Shown piece after piece: positions 9,024 through 18,000 of a DNA stretch of 38,004 nt. Position numbers and translations under genes: made by a program. The stretch spans positions 1 to 38,004 of the forward strand of contig CAMJJO010000002.1 in NCBI GenBank assembly GCA_946406095.1. The letters run 5' to 3'. The number at the start of each line of letters is the position of its first letter. The stretch's first letter is position 1. This DNA is from an uncultured Bacteroidales bacterium. GTDB lineage: Bacteria > Bacteroidota > Bacteroidia > Bacteroidales > UBA932. The notes beneath the pieces were generated by a model that did not search any database, was not told where the DNA came from, and saw only the letters and a list, made by a program, of their open reading frames with translations.

Positions 9024-9908
9024 TTACTGATTCTCGAGCCAGGAGCCGATGAGCTCCACCCTCTTTGCGAAAACCGGGTAGTCCAGGCTTTCGCTGGTGT
9101 CCCCTTCCCTGTTGGTGTTCATGGTGATTCCGGAAGTGAACATCAGCACAGGTATGCCGCGGTCCAGGAAGAATTTGTGGTCGCTGACCTTGCGGTAGAA
9201 GAGCTCGGTGAAGGAACGGCTCCCGTAGTAGTTGTAGTATAGATGCAGGGCCAGCCCGTAGTTGGCCTTATCCAGGCTGCGCTGGAAGACCGATCCGCCG
9301 AGGATGATGAGATAATCCTTCCAATACCTGTCCGGCGGTGCCAGGGTGCTGCCAAGGATGTCCAGACTGACCACCTTGCGGAGGCGGTGCCTGGCAAGAA
9401 AGGCCTTGAGGGCCTCGGCTCCCGCCATGTTGGCGTTGTGCCCGTCGACGAAGGCGAGGATTATGTCGCTGCGACCCTTGAAACGCTCTGCCAGCGCCAG
9501 CAGGGCGGCCACTCCGGAGGCATTGCTGTCCGCTCCGGGATAGAGCTTCTCCCCCATCTTTCCCAGCCCGTCGTATCCCGCCATCAGCAGGGTGGCGTTC
9601 CTGCATCCTTCGGGGAAAGCGACCAGGTTCCTTCCGACTGCACCGGAAGGGGTGGTGAAACTGTTCACCTGCACCTCATAGCCAAGGGCGCGGAGCCTGC
9701 GGATGATGTGGAAGGCGGCGCCGGTGTTGCCCGGGGAGCCTGTCTTGCGCCCGGCACAGAGGCTGTCCGAGAAGAACTCCACATCTCTTTTCAATGCCGA
9801 TTCCAGTGCCGCCAGCCTCTCGTTCGCAGGCGCGGACGCGGCCGCGTTCGAAACCAAGAGCAGGCAGAGAATGAGAATTATTTTTGCCGGGCGGGCGGAA
9901 ATAGGCAT
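9024..9908 (-). CDS. M28-like secreted protein, metal site largely lost
   Basis: A 294-residue protein; the start is the ATG at 9908, followed by a signal peptide (residues 1-25, ending AAASA). An upstream in-frame start would put 23 extra residues before the signal and overlap the divergent gene. The fold matches M28 (aminopeptidase/glutaminyl-cyclase-like): GYDG at 111-114, GADSNASG at 125-132, AFVDGHNANMAG at 152-163, LDILG at 182-186 and SDHKFF at 242-247. In active M28 enzymes the first His, the bridging Asp and the Glu-Glu pair sit where this protein has Gly111, Ser128 and His157-Asn158. Only Asp183 and His244 are kept. It is therefore probably non-catalytic or has a re-formed site. Its stop codon abuts the stop of the convergent M16 gene with no gap. 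Confidence 0.78.
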   Translation of the reverse strand: MPISARPAKIILILCLLLVSNAAASAPANERLAALESALKRDVEFFSDSLCAGRKTGSPGNTGAAFHIIRRLRALGYEVQVNSFTTPSGAVGRNLVAFPEGCRNATLLMAGYDGLGKMGEKLYPGADSNASGVAALLALAERFKGRSDIILAFVDGHNANMAGAEALKAFLARHRLRKVVSLDILGSTLAPPDRYWKDYLIILGGSVFQRSLDKANYGLALHLYYNYYGSRSFTELFYRKVSDHKFFLDRGIPVLMFTSGITMNTNREGDTSESLDYPVFAKRVELIGSWLENQ

Positions 9909-9917
9909 AATAAATGT

Positions 9918-9925
9918 TATATTTG
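9918..9925 (+). promoter_or_regulatory. -7 element upstream of the TPR gene
   Basis: TATATTTG matches TAnnTTTG, 30 bases before the TPR start codon. No TTTG is found at the ideal upstream spacing; the nearest, at 9883-9886, is too far away. Moderate support only. Confidence 0.42.
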
Positions 9926-9947
9926 CTAATTGGTGCGTAAAGCACCA

Positions 9948-9955
9948 CAAAAGTA
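9948..9955 (-). promoter_or_regulatory. -7 element upstream of the M28-like gene
   Basis: On the minus strand this reads TACTTTTG, a TAnnTTTG match 39 bases upstream of the ATG at 9908. It directly abuts the start codon of the divergent TPR gene. No clear -33 partner is visible. Confidence 0.35.
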
Positions 9956-12007
9956 ATGAAAAAGTTCGGGCTGGCAATATTCTTTTTGTTCTGTCTGGCG
10001 TTCCAGCCGGTGGGAATCATGCGTGCCCAATACGACAAAGATGTCTTTTTCCTGCGTGGAAGGCAGGCCTTCTCGGATGGGAAATATGCCCTGGCCATCG
10101 AGAACTTCAACGTCCTGGCCCGCCTGGACACCACCGACTACTGGAATTTCTTCTATCGAGGCATCTCCAAATACAATCTCGGGGACGTGCGCGGCGCCCA
10201 GCAGGATTTCGACCGCGCCCTGAGGCTGAACCCCATCTTCACCAACGGCTACCACTACCGCGGCATCACGAAGAGCCGCCAGGGCCAGTATGAAGAGGGC
10301 CTGAAGGATATCGACAAGGCCATCGAACTCCGTCCCGGTTTCGTGGGGCTCTATTTCAGCCGCGGAGTCACCTATTTCCTGGCCCAGCGTTTCGACGAGG
10401 CCATCGCAGATTTCGACCGCTACATCAAGAAAGAGCCCAAGGACCCGGGGGCCTACCTCAACAGGGGCGCATGCCACCTCTTCCAGAAAGACACCCTGCA
10501 GGCGCTCTCCGACTACAATAAGGCCATCAAGCTGGACCGCTACGACCCCGAGGCTTACATCCGCCGCGGGCGGGTATATGCCGCCAGGCAGGATTATGAA
10601 AAGGCCATCGCGGACCTGGACCTTGCCATCCGGCTGGATTCCACCAACACCTTTGCCTATTTCAACCGTGCCCTGATGTATGCCGACAGCAACAATCCCA
10701 AGGCCGCCATGGACGATCTGGACCGGGTGCTGAAGGAAGAGCCGGGCAATGCCCTCACCCTCTACAACAGGAGCCTCCTGAAGGCCCAGGTCGGGGATTT
10801 CGAGTCTGCACTGGACGACATGGACCGTGTGATTGGCATCAACCCCGGCAACGTGCTGGCATATTTCAACAGGGCCGGCTACTTCATAGAGATGGGCCGC
10901 TGGCAGGATGCCCTGGAAGACTATAACATGGCCATAGCCCTCTATCCGGACTTTGCCAAGGCGTATATGAACCGTTCCTACGTAGAAAACCGCATGGGCC
11001 GCAAGAAGGCCTCGAAGGCAGACTACGAGATAGCGCGAAAGAAGGTCGCCGAATACGAGAGCAAGCACGCCGAAGGCAAGGCGGACTTTGCCGACACCAC
11101 CCGCAAATACAGCTCTCTGCTGGCTCTGGATGCAGATTTTGCAAAAAAGGACTTCGACAACGAACTGCTTCAGCACAGGGACATCGACATCCGCCTCAAG
11201 CCGCTCTACAAGTTCCGCATCGCAGGCAATGAAGAGGAAGCGGCTCTGGTCTTCAACAGGGACTTCGAGCATCCTCTGGTCGAGAGGTTCCTCAGCGCCG
11301 TCCCGATCCCCGTCACTGTCACCAACGAAGACCTTCAGGCAGTGCGCCTCGGGAGGAGCCTCGGCAGCATTCTGGCAGGCGACAGCAGCAGCGGGCCGGG
11401 CAAGGTCGATCTCACGCCTTCCGCAATCAGCTTCATCCAGGGCATCTACGAGGTGCAGAACAAGCAATACAATGCAGCCCTCACCTGCTTCGACCGGGCG
11501 GCCAGACAGGCCACCGACGATGTGACCAAAGACCGTTATGCCCGTTTCTACAAGGCATTCTATCTGATGAACCGAGGGGTTCTGAGGGCGGAGATGATAG
11601 ATTTCATCGCCAGCATGGAGCGCAACGTCCAGACCCTCACCATGGACGATCAGGGAGCCATCCGTGCCCGCGTCAGCGACCGCGTGGACCGCAACTACGA
11701 CTATTCCGAGGCCATCGCCGACATGCGGGAGGCCATCCGCATCCTGCCGGACATCCCCTATCTGTACTTCAACCTGGGCAACCTGTACTGCCTGTCCAGC
11801 CAGATGGTAGAGGCCATAGAGAACTACGGCAAGGCCATCGCCATCTTCCCCTACATGGGAGACGCATACTTCAACAGGGGCCTGGCCCTCATATTCATAA
11901 AAGACAAGGAGAAGGGATGCATAGACCTCTCCCGCGCCGGTGAACTTGGCGTGGCGGATGCCTACAGCGTCATTTCCAAATACTGCAAGGAGGATGATCA
12001 GCAATAA
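9956..12007 (+). CDS. Secreted TPR-repeat protein
   Basis: A 683-residue protein with a signal peptide (residues 1-24, ending GIMRA). The N-terminal half is a regular run of about nine tetratricopeptide repeats, recognisable by recurrent patterns such as YRGISKYNLGDVRGAQQDFD, YFNRA and AIELRP. A less regular middle region (about residues 360-500) is followed by at least three more repeats (YNAALTCFDRA, YSEAIADMREAI, EAIENYGKAI). TPR arrays are protein-interaction scaffolds, so it probably organises an envelope complex; no enzymatic motif is seen. The last 14 bases overlap the next gene, suggesting translational coupling with the metallo-beta-lactamase-fold protein, although one is secreted and the other cytoplasmic. 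Confidence 0.88.
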   Translation: MKKFGLAIFFLFCLAFQPVGIMRAQYDKDVFFLRGRQAFSDGKYALAIENFNVLARLDTTDYWNFFYRGISKYNLGDVRGAQQDFDRALRLNPIFTNGYHYRGITKSRQGQYEEGLKDIDKAIELRPGFVGLYFSRGVTYFLAQRFDEAIADFDRYIKKEPKDPGAYLNRGACHLFQKDTLQALSDYNKAIKLDRYDPEAYIRRGRVYAARQDYEKAIADLDLAIRLDSTNTFAYFNRALMYADSNNPKAAMDDLDRVLKEEPGNALTLYNRSLLKAQVGDFESALDDMDRVIGINPGNVLAYFNRAGYFIEMGRWQDALEDYNMAIALYPDFAKAYMNRSYVENRMGRKKASKADYEIARKKVAEYESKHAEGKADFADTTRKYSSLLALDADFAKKDFDNELLQHRDIDIRLKPLYKFRIAGNEEEAALVFNRDFEHPLVERFLSAVPIPVTVTNEDLQAVRLGRSLGSILAGDSSSGPGKVDLTPSAISFIQGIYEVQNKQYNAALTCFDRAARQATDDVTKDRYARFYKAFYLMNRGVLRAEMIDFIASMERNVQTLTMDDQGAIRARVSDRVDRNYDYSEAIADMREAIRILPDIPYLYFNLGNLYCLSSQMVEAIENYGKAIAIFPYMGDAYFNRGLALIFIKDKEKGCIDLSRAGELGVADAYSVISKYCKEDDQQ

Positions 12008-12803
12008 GATAGTGTTCCAGTCCCTTTCCAGCGGCAGCTGCGGCAACTGCTACTTTCTCCACATAGACGGAGAAGAAGGCGGGGCGGGAATCATCATCGA
12101 CGCCGGAGTCAGCATGCGCAGGCTTAAGATGGAGCTGCTCAAGAACGGTTTCACCTACGACGACATCGATGCGGTGCTGATAACCCACGACCATATGGAC
12201 CACATCCACAACCTGGGGCCCTACTGCAAGCGTCTGACCAAACCCGTATGGATGACGCGCAAGCTCCGGGGATCGCTCGCGACCCATTGGATGACAGGAG
12301 AATACCTGGGGCCGGTGGTGAAGAACCTCAATGACGAAGGCTGGTCCGAGATCGTGCCCGGGAGGATACGCGCCAGGCATTTCATAGTGCCTCACGATGC
12401 CACTCAGACAGTCGGTTACTGCATCGACCTGGAAGGATATATCTTCGTGATAATGACCGACATAGGCCGGATGACCGACGAGGCTCTGGGCTATGCTTCC
12501 CAGGCGTCCACCGTGGTGATCGAGGCGAATTACGATCTCAACATGCTCCGCAGCGGCCCATACCCCATCGACCTCCAGAACCGCATCTGCGGCGGGCACG
12601 GGCATCTTTCCAATGCCGAATGTGCCGATGCCATCAGGGATTTCGTGCATCCCGGACTGGAGAACATCTTCCTCTGCCACCTGAGCGAACACAACAATAC
12701 CCCGCGGAAAGCGACCGAAGCCTGCGAGCCCGCCATAGAGGGCACTGGAATAAGGCTTCTGGCCCTGCCGCGTCAAAGCGCATCACCGATGTTCATATTG
12801 TAA
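11994..12803 (+). CDS. YycJ/WalJ-like metallo-beta-lactamase-fold hydrolase
   Basis: A 269-residue cytoplasmic protein of the metallo-beta-lactamase fold. The start is the ATG at 11994, so the protein begins MISNKIVFQSLSSGSCGN; this N-terminal strand and SGSCGN loop are characteristic of the YycJ/WalJ branch. The zinc motif HDHMDH is at residues 65-70, and further candidate ligands occur in TDIGRM, the GGHGHLS stretch and near the C-terminus. Homologues in Firmicutes act in DNA repair or wall-related regulation as probable exonucleases; its role here is inferred. It overlaps the TPR gene by 14 bases. An AAGGAGG touches the ATG directly and is too close to serve as a ribosome-binding site for it. 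Confidence 0.85.
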   Translation: MISNKIVFQSLSSGSCGNCYFLHIDGEEGGAGIIIDAGVSMRRLKMELLKNGFTYDDIDAVLITHDHMDHIHNLGPYCKRLTKPVWMTRKLRGSLATHWMTGEYLGPVVKNLNDEGWSEIVPGRIRARHFIVPHDATQTVGYCIDLEGYIFVIMTDIGRMTDEALGYASQASTVVIEANYDLNMLRSGPYPIDLQNRICGGHGHLSNAECADAIRDFVHPGLENIFLCHLSEHNNTPRKATEACEPAIEGTGIRLLALPRQSASPMFIL

Positions 12804-12810
12804 TTTTGAT

Positions 12811-12818
12811 TACCTTTG
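12811..12818 (+). promoter_or_regulatory. -7 element of the ABC transporter gene
   Basis: TACCTTTG is an exact TAnnTTTG match lying only 7 bases before the ATG at 12826, so transcription would start almost at the start codon. No good -33 TTTG is seen at the usual spacing. Confidence 0.5.
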
Positions 12819-12825
12819 TAGATTG

Positions 12826-14658
12826 ATGAAAGCATTCTGGTCGATGTTGCGGCGCTATGTGCGGCCGTACAGAAAATACCTCGGAGGTTCGGTGCTGATG
12901 AACGTTCTCAGCGCCGTCTTCAACATATTCTCCTTCACCCTCATAATCCCCGTGCTGAAGATCATCTTCCAGATGGAAGAGGCATCCTACAGATTCATGC
13001 CCTGGGGCAGCGGCGATTTCAAAGAGGTGCTGGTGAACAACTTCTACTGGTTCGTCGCCCAATACATGGAGAATCACGGCCCGATAGTGACCCTGCTCGT
13101 GCTGGCCGGCCTGCTGATAGTGATGACGGCCCTCAAGACCTCCTGCTACTTCGGTTCCACCGCCGTGATGGTGCCCATGCGCACCGGAATAGTGAAAGAT
13201 ATGCGCATGCAGATCTACAACAAGATCCTGGGGCTGCCCTTAGGATTCTTCTCTCAGGAGCGCAAAGGGGACATAATCGCCCGCATGAGCGGAGATGTTC
13301 AGGAGGTGGAGAGTTCCATCACCGGCTCGCTGGACATGCTCATCAAGAACCCTATCCTGATAGTGTTCTACCTCGGCACCCTGATATTCATTTCCTGGAA
13401 GTTGACCCTCTTCGTGCTGGTTTTCGCTCCGCTGATGATGTGGCTGATGGGCGTGATAGGGCGCAACCTGAAGAAGAAATCCGCCGAGGCCCAGGTGCTC
13501 TGGAGCGATACCATGAGCCAGGTGGAAGAGACCCTCGGTGGCCTCCGCGTGATAAAGGCCTTCCTGGCAGAGAAGACGATGAGCCAGCGCTTCGACAAGG
13601 TGACCGGTGCAATGCGGCATAAGAACACCCGTGTCGCCACCCGCCAGGCCCTGGCCCACCCCGTGAGCGAATTCCTGGGCACGATGATGATTTGCATAGT
13701 GCTCTGCTTCGGCGGCTTCCTGATCATAAAGGACGAATCTTTCATCGACGCCCCGACCTTCATCTTCTACATGGTGATCCTCTATAGCGTCATCCAGCCT
13801 ATAAAGGACTTCTCCAAAGCCGCCTACAACATCCCCAAGGGCCTGGCCTCGATGGAACGCATAGACAAGATCCTGAACGCCCAGAACAACATCAAAGAAA
13901 GCGAAGGCGCCAAGGACCTTACCGGATTCAACGACGCCATCCGCTTTACCGATGTCGATTTCAGCTACGAAAAGGACGGCCGTCAGATACTTACAGGCAT
14001 CAACCTCGATATCCCCAAGGGCAAGACTGTTGCCATCGTGGGTGCATCCGGAGGCGGCAAATCCACCATGGTGGACCTTATCCCCCGCTTCTATGACGTG
14101 GATTCCGGAAGCATCAGCATAGACGGCACCGATATACGCGAATTCAAACTGGACAGCCTCCGTTCCTTGATGGGCAACGTCAACCAGGAGCCTATCCTCT
14201 TCAACGACACCATCTTCAACAATATCGCCTTCGGCGTGGAAGGAGCCACCGAAGAAGAGGTGATCGAGGCGGCGAAGATCGCAAACGCCCACGAATTCAT
14301 CATGGAGAAGGAAGAAGGCTACCAGACAAACGTAGGCGACCGCGGATGCAAGCTCAGCGGAGGTCAGCGCCAGCGCATCAGCATAGCGCGTGCAGTGCTC
14401 AAGAACCCTCCCATCCTCATCCTGGACGAAGCCACCGCCGCCCTCGACACCGAGAGCGAGCGTGCCGTGCAGGAGGCTCTGGAGCGCCTTATGAGCAACC
14501 GCACCACCATAGCCATCGCCCACCGCCTGAGCACCATCAAGGATGCCGACGAGATCATAGTCGTGGATGAGGGCCGCATAGTCGAACGCGGCCGCCACGA
14601 CGACCTCATCGCCCTGGGAGGGTATTATCGCAAACTTCACGACATGCAGGCCTTATGA
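12826..14658 (+). CDS. ABC exporter half-transporter (fused permease-ATPase, MsbA-like)
   Basis: A 610-residue half-transporter that would act as a homodimer in the inner membrane. The start is the ATG at 12826; the TTG directly before it is not needed, and an internal ATG at 12844 is a possible alternative. The N-terminal part (about residues 15-330) contains about six transmembrane segments. The ATPase domain has Walker A VGASGGGKST at about 405-414, the signature LSGGQ at 510-514, Walker B ILILDEAT at 530-537 and the H-loop in IAHRLST. This is the type IV exporter layout of MsbA and related lipid or drug flippases. The substrate cannot be read from the sequence. Its stop codon overlaps the next gene (ATGA), so the VanZ-like protein is co-translated. 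Confidence 0.92.
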   Translation: MKAFWSMLRRYVRPYRKYLGGSVLMNVLSAVFNIFSFTLIIPVLKIIFQMEEASYRFMPWGSGDFKEVLVNNFYWFVAQYMENHGPIVTLLVLAGLLIVMTALKTSCYFGSTAVMVPMRTGIVKDMRMQIYNKILGLPLGFFSQERKGDIIARMSGDVQEVESSITGSLDMLIKNPILIVFYLGTLIFISWKLTLFVLVFAPLMMWLMGVIGRNLKKKSAEAQVLWSDTMSQVEETLGGLRVIKAFLAEKTMSQRFDKVTGAMRHKNTRVATRQALAHPVSEFLGTMMICIVLCFGGFLIIKDESFIDAPTFIFYMVILYSVIQPIKDFSKAAYNIPKGLASMERIDKILNAQNNIKESEGAKDLTGFNDAIRFTDVDFSYEKDGRQILTGINLDIPKGKTVAIVGASGGGKSTMVDLIPRFYDVDSGSISIDGTDIREFKLDSLRSLMGNVNQEPILFNDTIFNNIAFGVEGATEEEVIEAAKIANAHEFIMEKEEGYQTNVGDRGCKLSGGQRQRISIARAVLKNPPILILDEATAALDTESERAVQEALERLMSNRTTIAIAHRLSTIKDADEIIVVDEGRIVERGRHDDLIALGGYYRKLHDMQAL

Positions 14659-15062
14659 CGACTCCGAAAACCATACTTGCACGAATCCTTTTCCTGCTCT
14701 ATCTGGGAGCCATCGCCTTGCTGTGCTTCATGCACGTGGACAAACTGCCGGACGTGCAGAAATTCATATTCGGGATACCCACGGACAAGATCGTCCACTT
14801 CGGGATGTTCCTTCCCTTCCCCATACTGGCATATCTGGCATACGACCACCTCACCAACAAGCTCAGCCACGCGATACTGTTCGCGCTGGCCACCATGTTC
14901 ATCGGTCTGGCCATCGCCTACATCACGGAATATGTGCAGGGAACTCTCCCCTACCGTTCTATGGAAATGGCTGACTTCAAGGCAGATGCGCTTGCCATCT
15001 GCATCAGCAGCGTCTTCGTGTTCATAGTAGATGCCACACACCTCCCCGTCCGCAAGAAGTAA
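14655..15062 (+). CDS. VanZ-like membrane protein
   Basis: A 135-residue integral membrane protein with about four hydrophobic helices. KIVHFGMF and, later, ITEYVQGTLPYRSMEMADFKADA match the conserved features of the VanZ family: a DKxxHF segment, then an E..Q....R....D...D pattern. VanZ proteins influence glycopeptide sensitivity and envelope stress in some bacteria, but most family members have no assigned function. It overlaps the ABC exporter stop by four bases and lies 2 bases before the amidase/golvesin gene, so the three probably form one transcript concerned with the envelope. Confidence 0.85.
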   Translation: MTTPKTILARILFLLYLGAIALLCFMHVDKLPDVQKFIFGIPTDKIVHFGMFLPFPILAYLAYDHLTNKLSHAILFALATMFIGLAIAYITEYVQGTLPYRSMEMADFKADALAICISSVFVFIVDATHLPVRKK

Positions 15063-15064
15063 TT

Positions 15065-17992
15065 ATGCTGCGTAGAGTCCTGACCATTTCCGCATTCCTG
15101 CTGCTGAGCCTCTCCGCAAGCGCCCAGAAAGCTCTTCTGGAGGCCTTCAAACCGGTCACGGACTCGGTCACCGTGCTCGCGAAGGAGCATTTCGGCGTCA
15201 GATCCTACCTGCATCTGAACAAGGCGATGAAGCGCGGGAAGTATCTGGACCTTTACTTCACCAAGGAACTGGGAGATTATCCCTGGCGTCCTTCGGACCC
15301 GAAATGGTTCCGCAAACAAATCACCGATCTCTGGCCGGAGGAAGCCGCCTCCTACAGCCTGGGCACCGTCTGGTGCGAATCCGTCGACCTGGAGGAACTT
15401 GCCCAGCCGGCCATCGGCAACAACGGGCAGCCCAGGAACTACCGTTTCAAAGTGGATGCTCCTCCACGCAGGCCCTTCATAGAAGAAATCGGTTCCCAGA
15501 AAGCCGACAGAGGCCTGCGCGGGCGCCACATAGCACTCTGGCAGAGCCACGGCCGCTATTACGACAACGGAGCCGGAAACTGGAGCTGGCAGCGTTCCCC
15601 CAACTGGCGCACCACCGAAGACCTCTACACCCAGAGCTACGTGCTCCCCTTCCTTATCCCCATGCTGGAAAGGGCCGGGGCTTATGTGATGACTCCAAGA
15701 GAGAGGGATACCGGTTCCCTGGAGGTCATCTGCGACAACAATCCACATTTCCGCTCCCCCGGCTTCCCCGTCCGCACGCATGGCACATATAAAGAAAAAG
15801 GCGCCTGGAAGGATGCCGGAGAGGGATTCGCCGACAAAAAAGAAGTTTATGTGAAGGACGACAACCCCTTCACCATGGGCAGCGCCCGCCAGGCTTCCTG
15901 CACCGCCGGAAAGGCAAACGCCAGCGTGCGTTGGAATCCGGAGCTGGAGGCGAACGGCCGCCACTGCATCTACATATCCTACAAGACCCTGCCGAACAGC
16001 AGCCCCAACGCCCACTACACCGTTGTCCACAGGGGCGGCAAGAGCGAATTCATAGTCAACCAGAAGATGGGTGGCGGCACCTGGATATTCCTGGGCGAAT
16101 TCGAGCTCGGTCCGGATTCCTACATAAGCCTGGACAACGGCACTCCCGCCGGCCGCAGCCTGGTCAAGGGCAGCGTGGTGACGGCCGATGCGGTGCGTAT
16201 CGGCGGAGGAATGGGCAAGATAGCCCGCGGCAAGGGCAGGGACAGCTCCGAATGGGAGACCTCCGGCCTGCCGTCCTACCTCGAAGGAGCCATGTATTGG
16301 GAGCAGTGGGCCGGAATGCCCTATGAACGCATACATCAGTGGGACAAGGACTACACCTGCGACTTCGCTTCCCGCGGCGAATGGGTGAAGATGATGAAAG
16401 ACGACAAGGACATCCCCGTCGACCTTTCGCTCTCCTTCCACACCGATGCCGGGGTCACCCCCAACGACTCTATAGTGGGGACCCTGGCCATTTATACCCT
16501 CAAGGCAGATGGCAGCCGAAAGTTCACGAACGGCCACGACAGGGCCGCATGCAGGCTGCTTACGGACTGGGTGCAGACCCAGGTCGTGGAGGACCTGCGG
16601 GCAGACTACGATTCGCTGTGGACACGCAGGCAGATCTGGAACCGTTCCTACTCTGAATCCCGCACCACCGACGTGCCGGCAATCCTCCTGGAACTGCTTG
16701 CACATCAGAACTTTGCGGATATGAAGTTCGGGCTGGACCCTGGCTTCCGCTTCGATGTCTGCAGGTCCGTCTACAAGGGTATACTCAAGTTCCTGAGCAC
16801 TTACTACGGCGAGTCCTACGTGGTGGCTCCCCTGCCTGTCAAGGATTTCTCCGCCACTTTCGGGGATGATGGTTATGTGGTGCTTAACTGGAGAGCGGCT
16901 TTAGACACCAAGGAACCCACCGCAAACCCTTCCGATTATATAGTGTATACCAGGGTGGATGACGGAGCCTTCGACAACGGAGTCAAGGTGAGCGAATGCC
17001 ACCTGTCCCTCCCCATAGAGAACGGGCACCTTTATTCCTTCATGGTTGAGGCCTGCAACCGCGGCGGACGCAGTTTCCCCTCGGAGGTGCTGAGCATAGG
17101 CCAGGCCTCCGCAGATGCCAAGAAAGTGCTGATAATCAACAATTTCGACCGCATCAGCGCTCCTTCCTGGTTCGATTCCGAAAAGTATGCGGGATTCGAT
17201 TCCAGGCTGGACGGCGGAGTGCCGTACATCAAAGACATCTCCTATGGCGGAGAGAGCTGGGAATACCGCCGGGACAAGAAATACATCAACAACACGGCCC
17301 CCGGTTTCGGTGCCACCGAGATAGACAATGCAGGCTTCCAGCCCGCAGGCAACAGTTTCGACTATCCTGCCGTGCACGGAAAGGCCCTGCTGGACCTGGG
17401 CTACTCTTTCTGCTCCATGAGCCGCAGCGCCTTCGAGAAGGCCCATACAGGGCGTTATTTCGCTCTGGACGTCATCTGCGGCAAGCAGATCAGCACCCTT
17501 GTCGGAAAGCCTGGAAAAGGGCCCAGATTCAGGGTCTTCCCCACTGAATTCAGGAAAGCCCTTAGGGAGGCAACATCCGCAGGGGTGAACGTCCTCATTT
17601 CCGGGGCATACATCGCAACCGATGCCTGGGACGAAATCTACCCTATCGGCGACACCTCATATCAGGAAGATGCACGCTATTTCATCGAGAACGTGCTCGG
17701 CTACCGCTGGTCCACGACAAGAGGCTCCGTGAACGGCCGTGTGCTTTTCGACGGCGAAGACTACCGCTTCTGCCACGAGCCGAACGAAGAGAGCTACTGC
17801 GTGGAGACCGCGGGCGGCATCAAACCAAGTTCCGGAGGCAGGACCATCGCCACATACTCCAACCGCACCGGAGCCGGGGTATACCACCCATTCGACGGTT
17901 ACGGGGTGGTGGCCTGGAGCTTCCCGCTGGAGCTGACCGAAGGTAAAGATAAACTTAAAACCATTATAGATAAGTCTTTGAAACATTTTTAA
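15065..17992 (+). CDS. Secreted amidase_3/golvesin/Fn3 multidomain protein (often named xanthan lyase-like)
   Basis: A 975-residue exported protein with a signal peptide (residues 1-21, ending SASAQ). An N-acetylmuramoyl-L-alanine amidase (amidase_3) fold is visible in two pieces: LWQSHGRYYDNG with His162, Glu185 in TTEDLYTQSY, and VMTPRERD form the first; LSFHTDAG with His459 and PAILLELLAHQNFAD with Glu543 form the second. These four residues correspond to the zinc ligands and catalytic Glu of the family. Between them, about 260-385, lies a golvesin-C-terminal-like beta domain (YTVVHRGGKSEFIVNQ...GGGTWIFLGEF...ADAVRIG). An Fn3 domain follows at about 590-700, then a Rossmann-like C-terminal domain (KKVLIINNFDR...GVNVLISGAYIATDAW). 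It probably cleaves peptidoglycan or a related amide in the envelope. Confidence 0.83.
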   Translation: MLRRVLTISAFLLLSLSASAQKALLEAFKPVTDSVTVLAKEHFGVRSYLHLNKAMKRGKYLDLYFTKELGDYPWRPSDPKWFRKQITDLWPEEAASYSLGTVWCESVDLEELAQPAIGNNGQPRNYRFKVDAPPRRPFIEEIGSQKADRGLRGRHIALWQSHGRYYDNGAGNWSWQRSPNWRTTEDLYTQSYVLPFLIPMLERAGAYVMTPRERDTGSLEVICDNNPHFRSPGFPVRTHGTYKEKGAWKDAGEGFADKKEVYVKDDNPFTMGSARQASCTAGKANASVRWNPELEANGRHCIYISYKTLPNSSPNAHYTVVHRGGKSEFIVNQKMGGGTWIFLGEFELGPDSYISLDNGTPAGRSLVKGSVVTADAVRIGGGMGKIARGKGRDSSEWETSGLPSYLEGAMYWEQWAGMPYERIHQWDKDYTCDFASRGEWVKMMKDDKDIPVDLSLSFHTDAGVTPNDSIVGTLAIYTLKADGSRKFTNGHDRAACRLLTDWVQTQVVEDLRADYDSLWTRRQIWNRSYSESRTTDVPAILLELLAHQNFADMKFGLDPGFRFDVCRSVYKGILKFLSTYYGESYVVAPLPVKDFSATFGDDGYVVLNWRAALDTKEPTANPSDYIVYTRVDDGAFDNGVKVSECHLSLPIENGHLYSFMVEACNRGGRSFPSEVLSIGQASADAKKVLIINNFDRISAPSWFDSEKYAGFDSRLDGGVPYIKDISYGGESWEYRRDKKYINNTAPGFGATEIDNAGFQPAGNSFDYPAVHGKALLDLGYSFCSMSRSAFEKAHTGRYFALDVICGKQISTLVGKPGKGPRFRVFPTEFRKALREATSAGVNVLISGAYIATDAWDEIYPIGDTSYQEDARYFIENVLGYRWSTTRGSVNGRVLFDGEDYRFCHEPNEESYCVETAGGIKPSSGGRTIATYSNRTGAGVYHPFDGYGVVAWSFPLELTEGKDKLKTIIDKSLKHF

Positions 17993-18000
17993 ATAACACT

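Noticed and set aside
9909..9977. Longer N-terminus for the M28-like protein
   Set aside because: It would run into the divergent TPR gene and hide the signal peptide; the ATG at 9908 is better.
11987..11993. AAGGAGG as a Shine-Dalgarno site for the YycJ/WalJ-like gene
   Set aside because: It touches the ATG with no spacing and lies within coding sequence of the TPR gene; no other gene here has a Shine-Dalgarno sequence, so it is probably chance.
9926..12046. A 706-codon open frame on the minus strand, and similar long antisense frames at 924-2747, 14951-16705 and 26085-27734
   Set aside because: They lie opposite genes with clear family motifs and signal peptides. Their translations are low-complexity, rich in Val/Gly/His/Arg, without domain motifs. 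They result from the GC-rich codon usage of the real genes.
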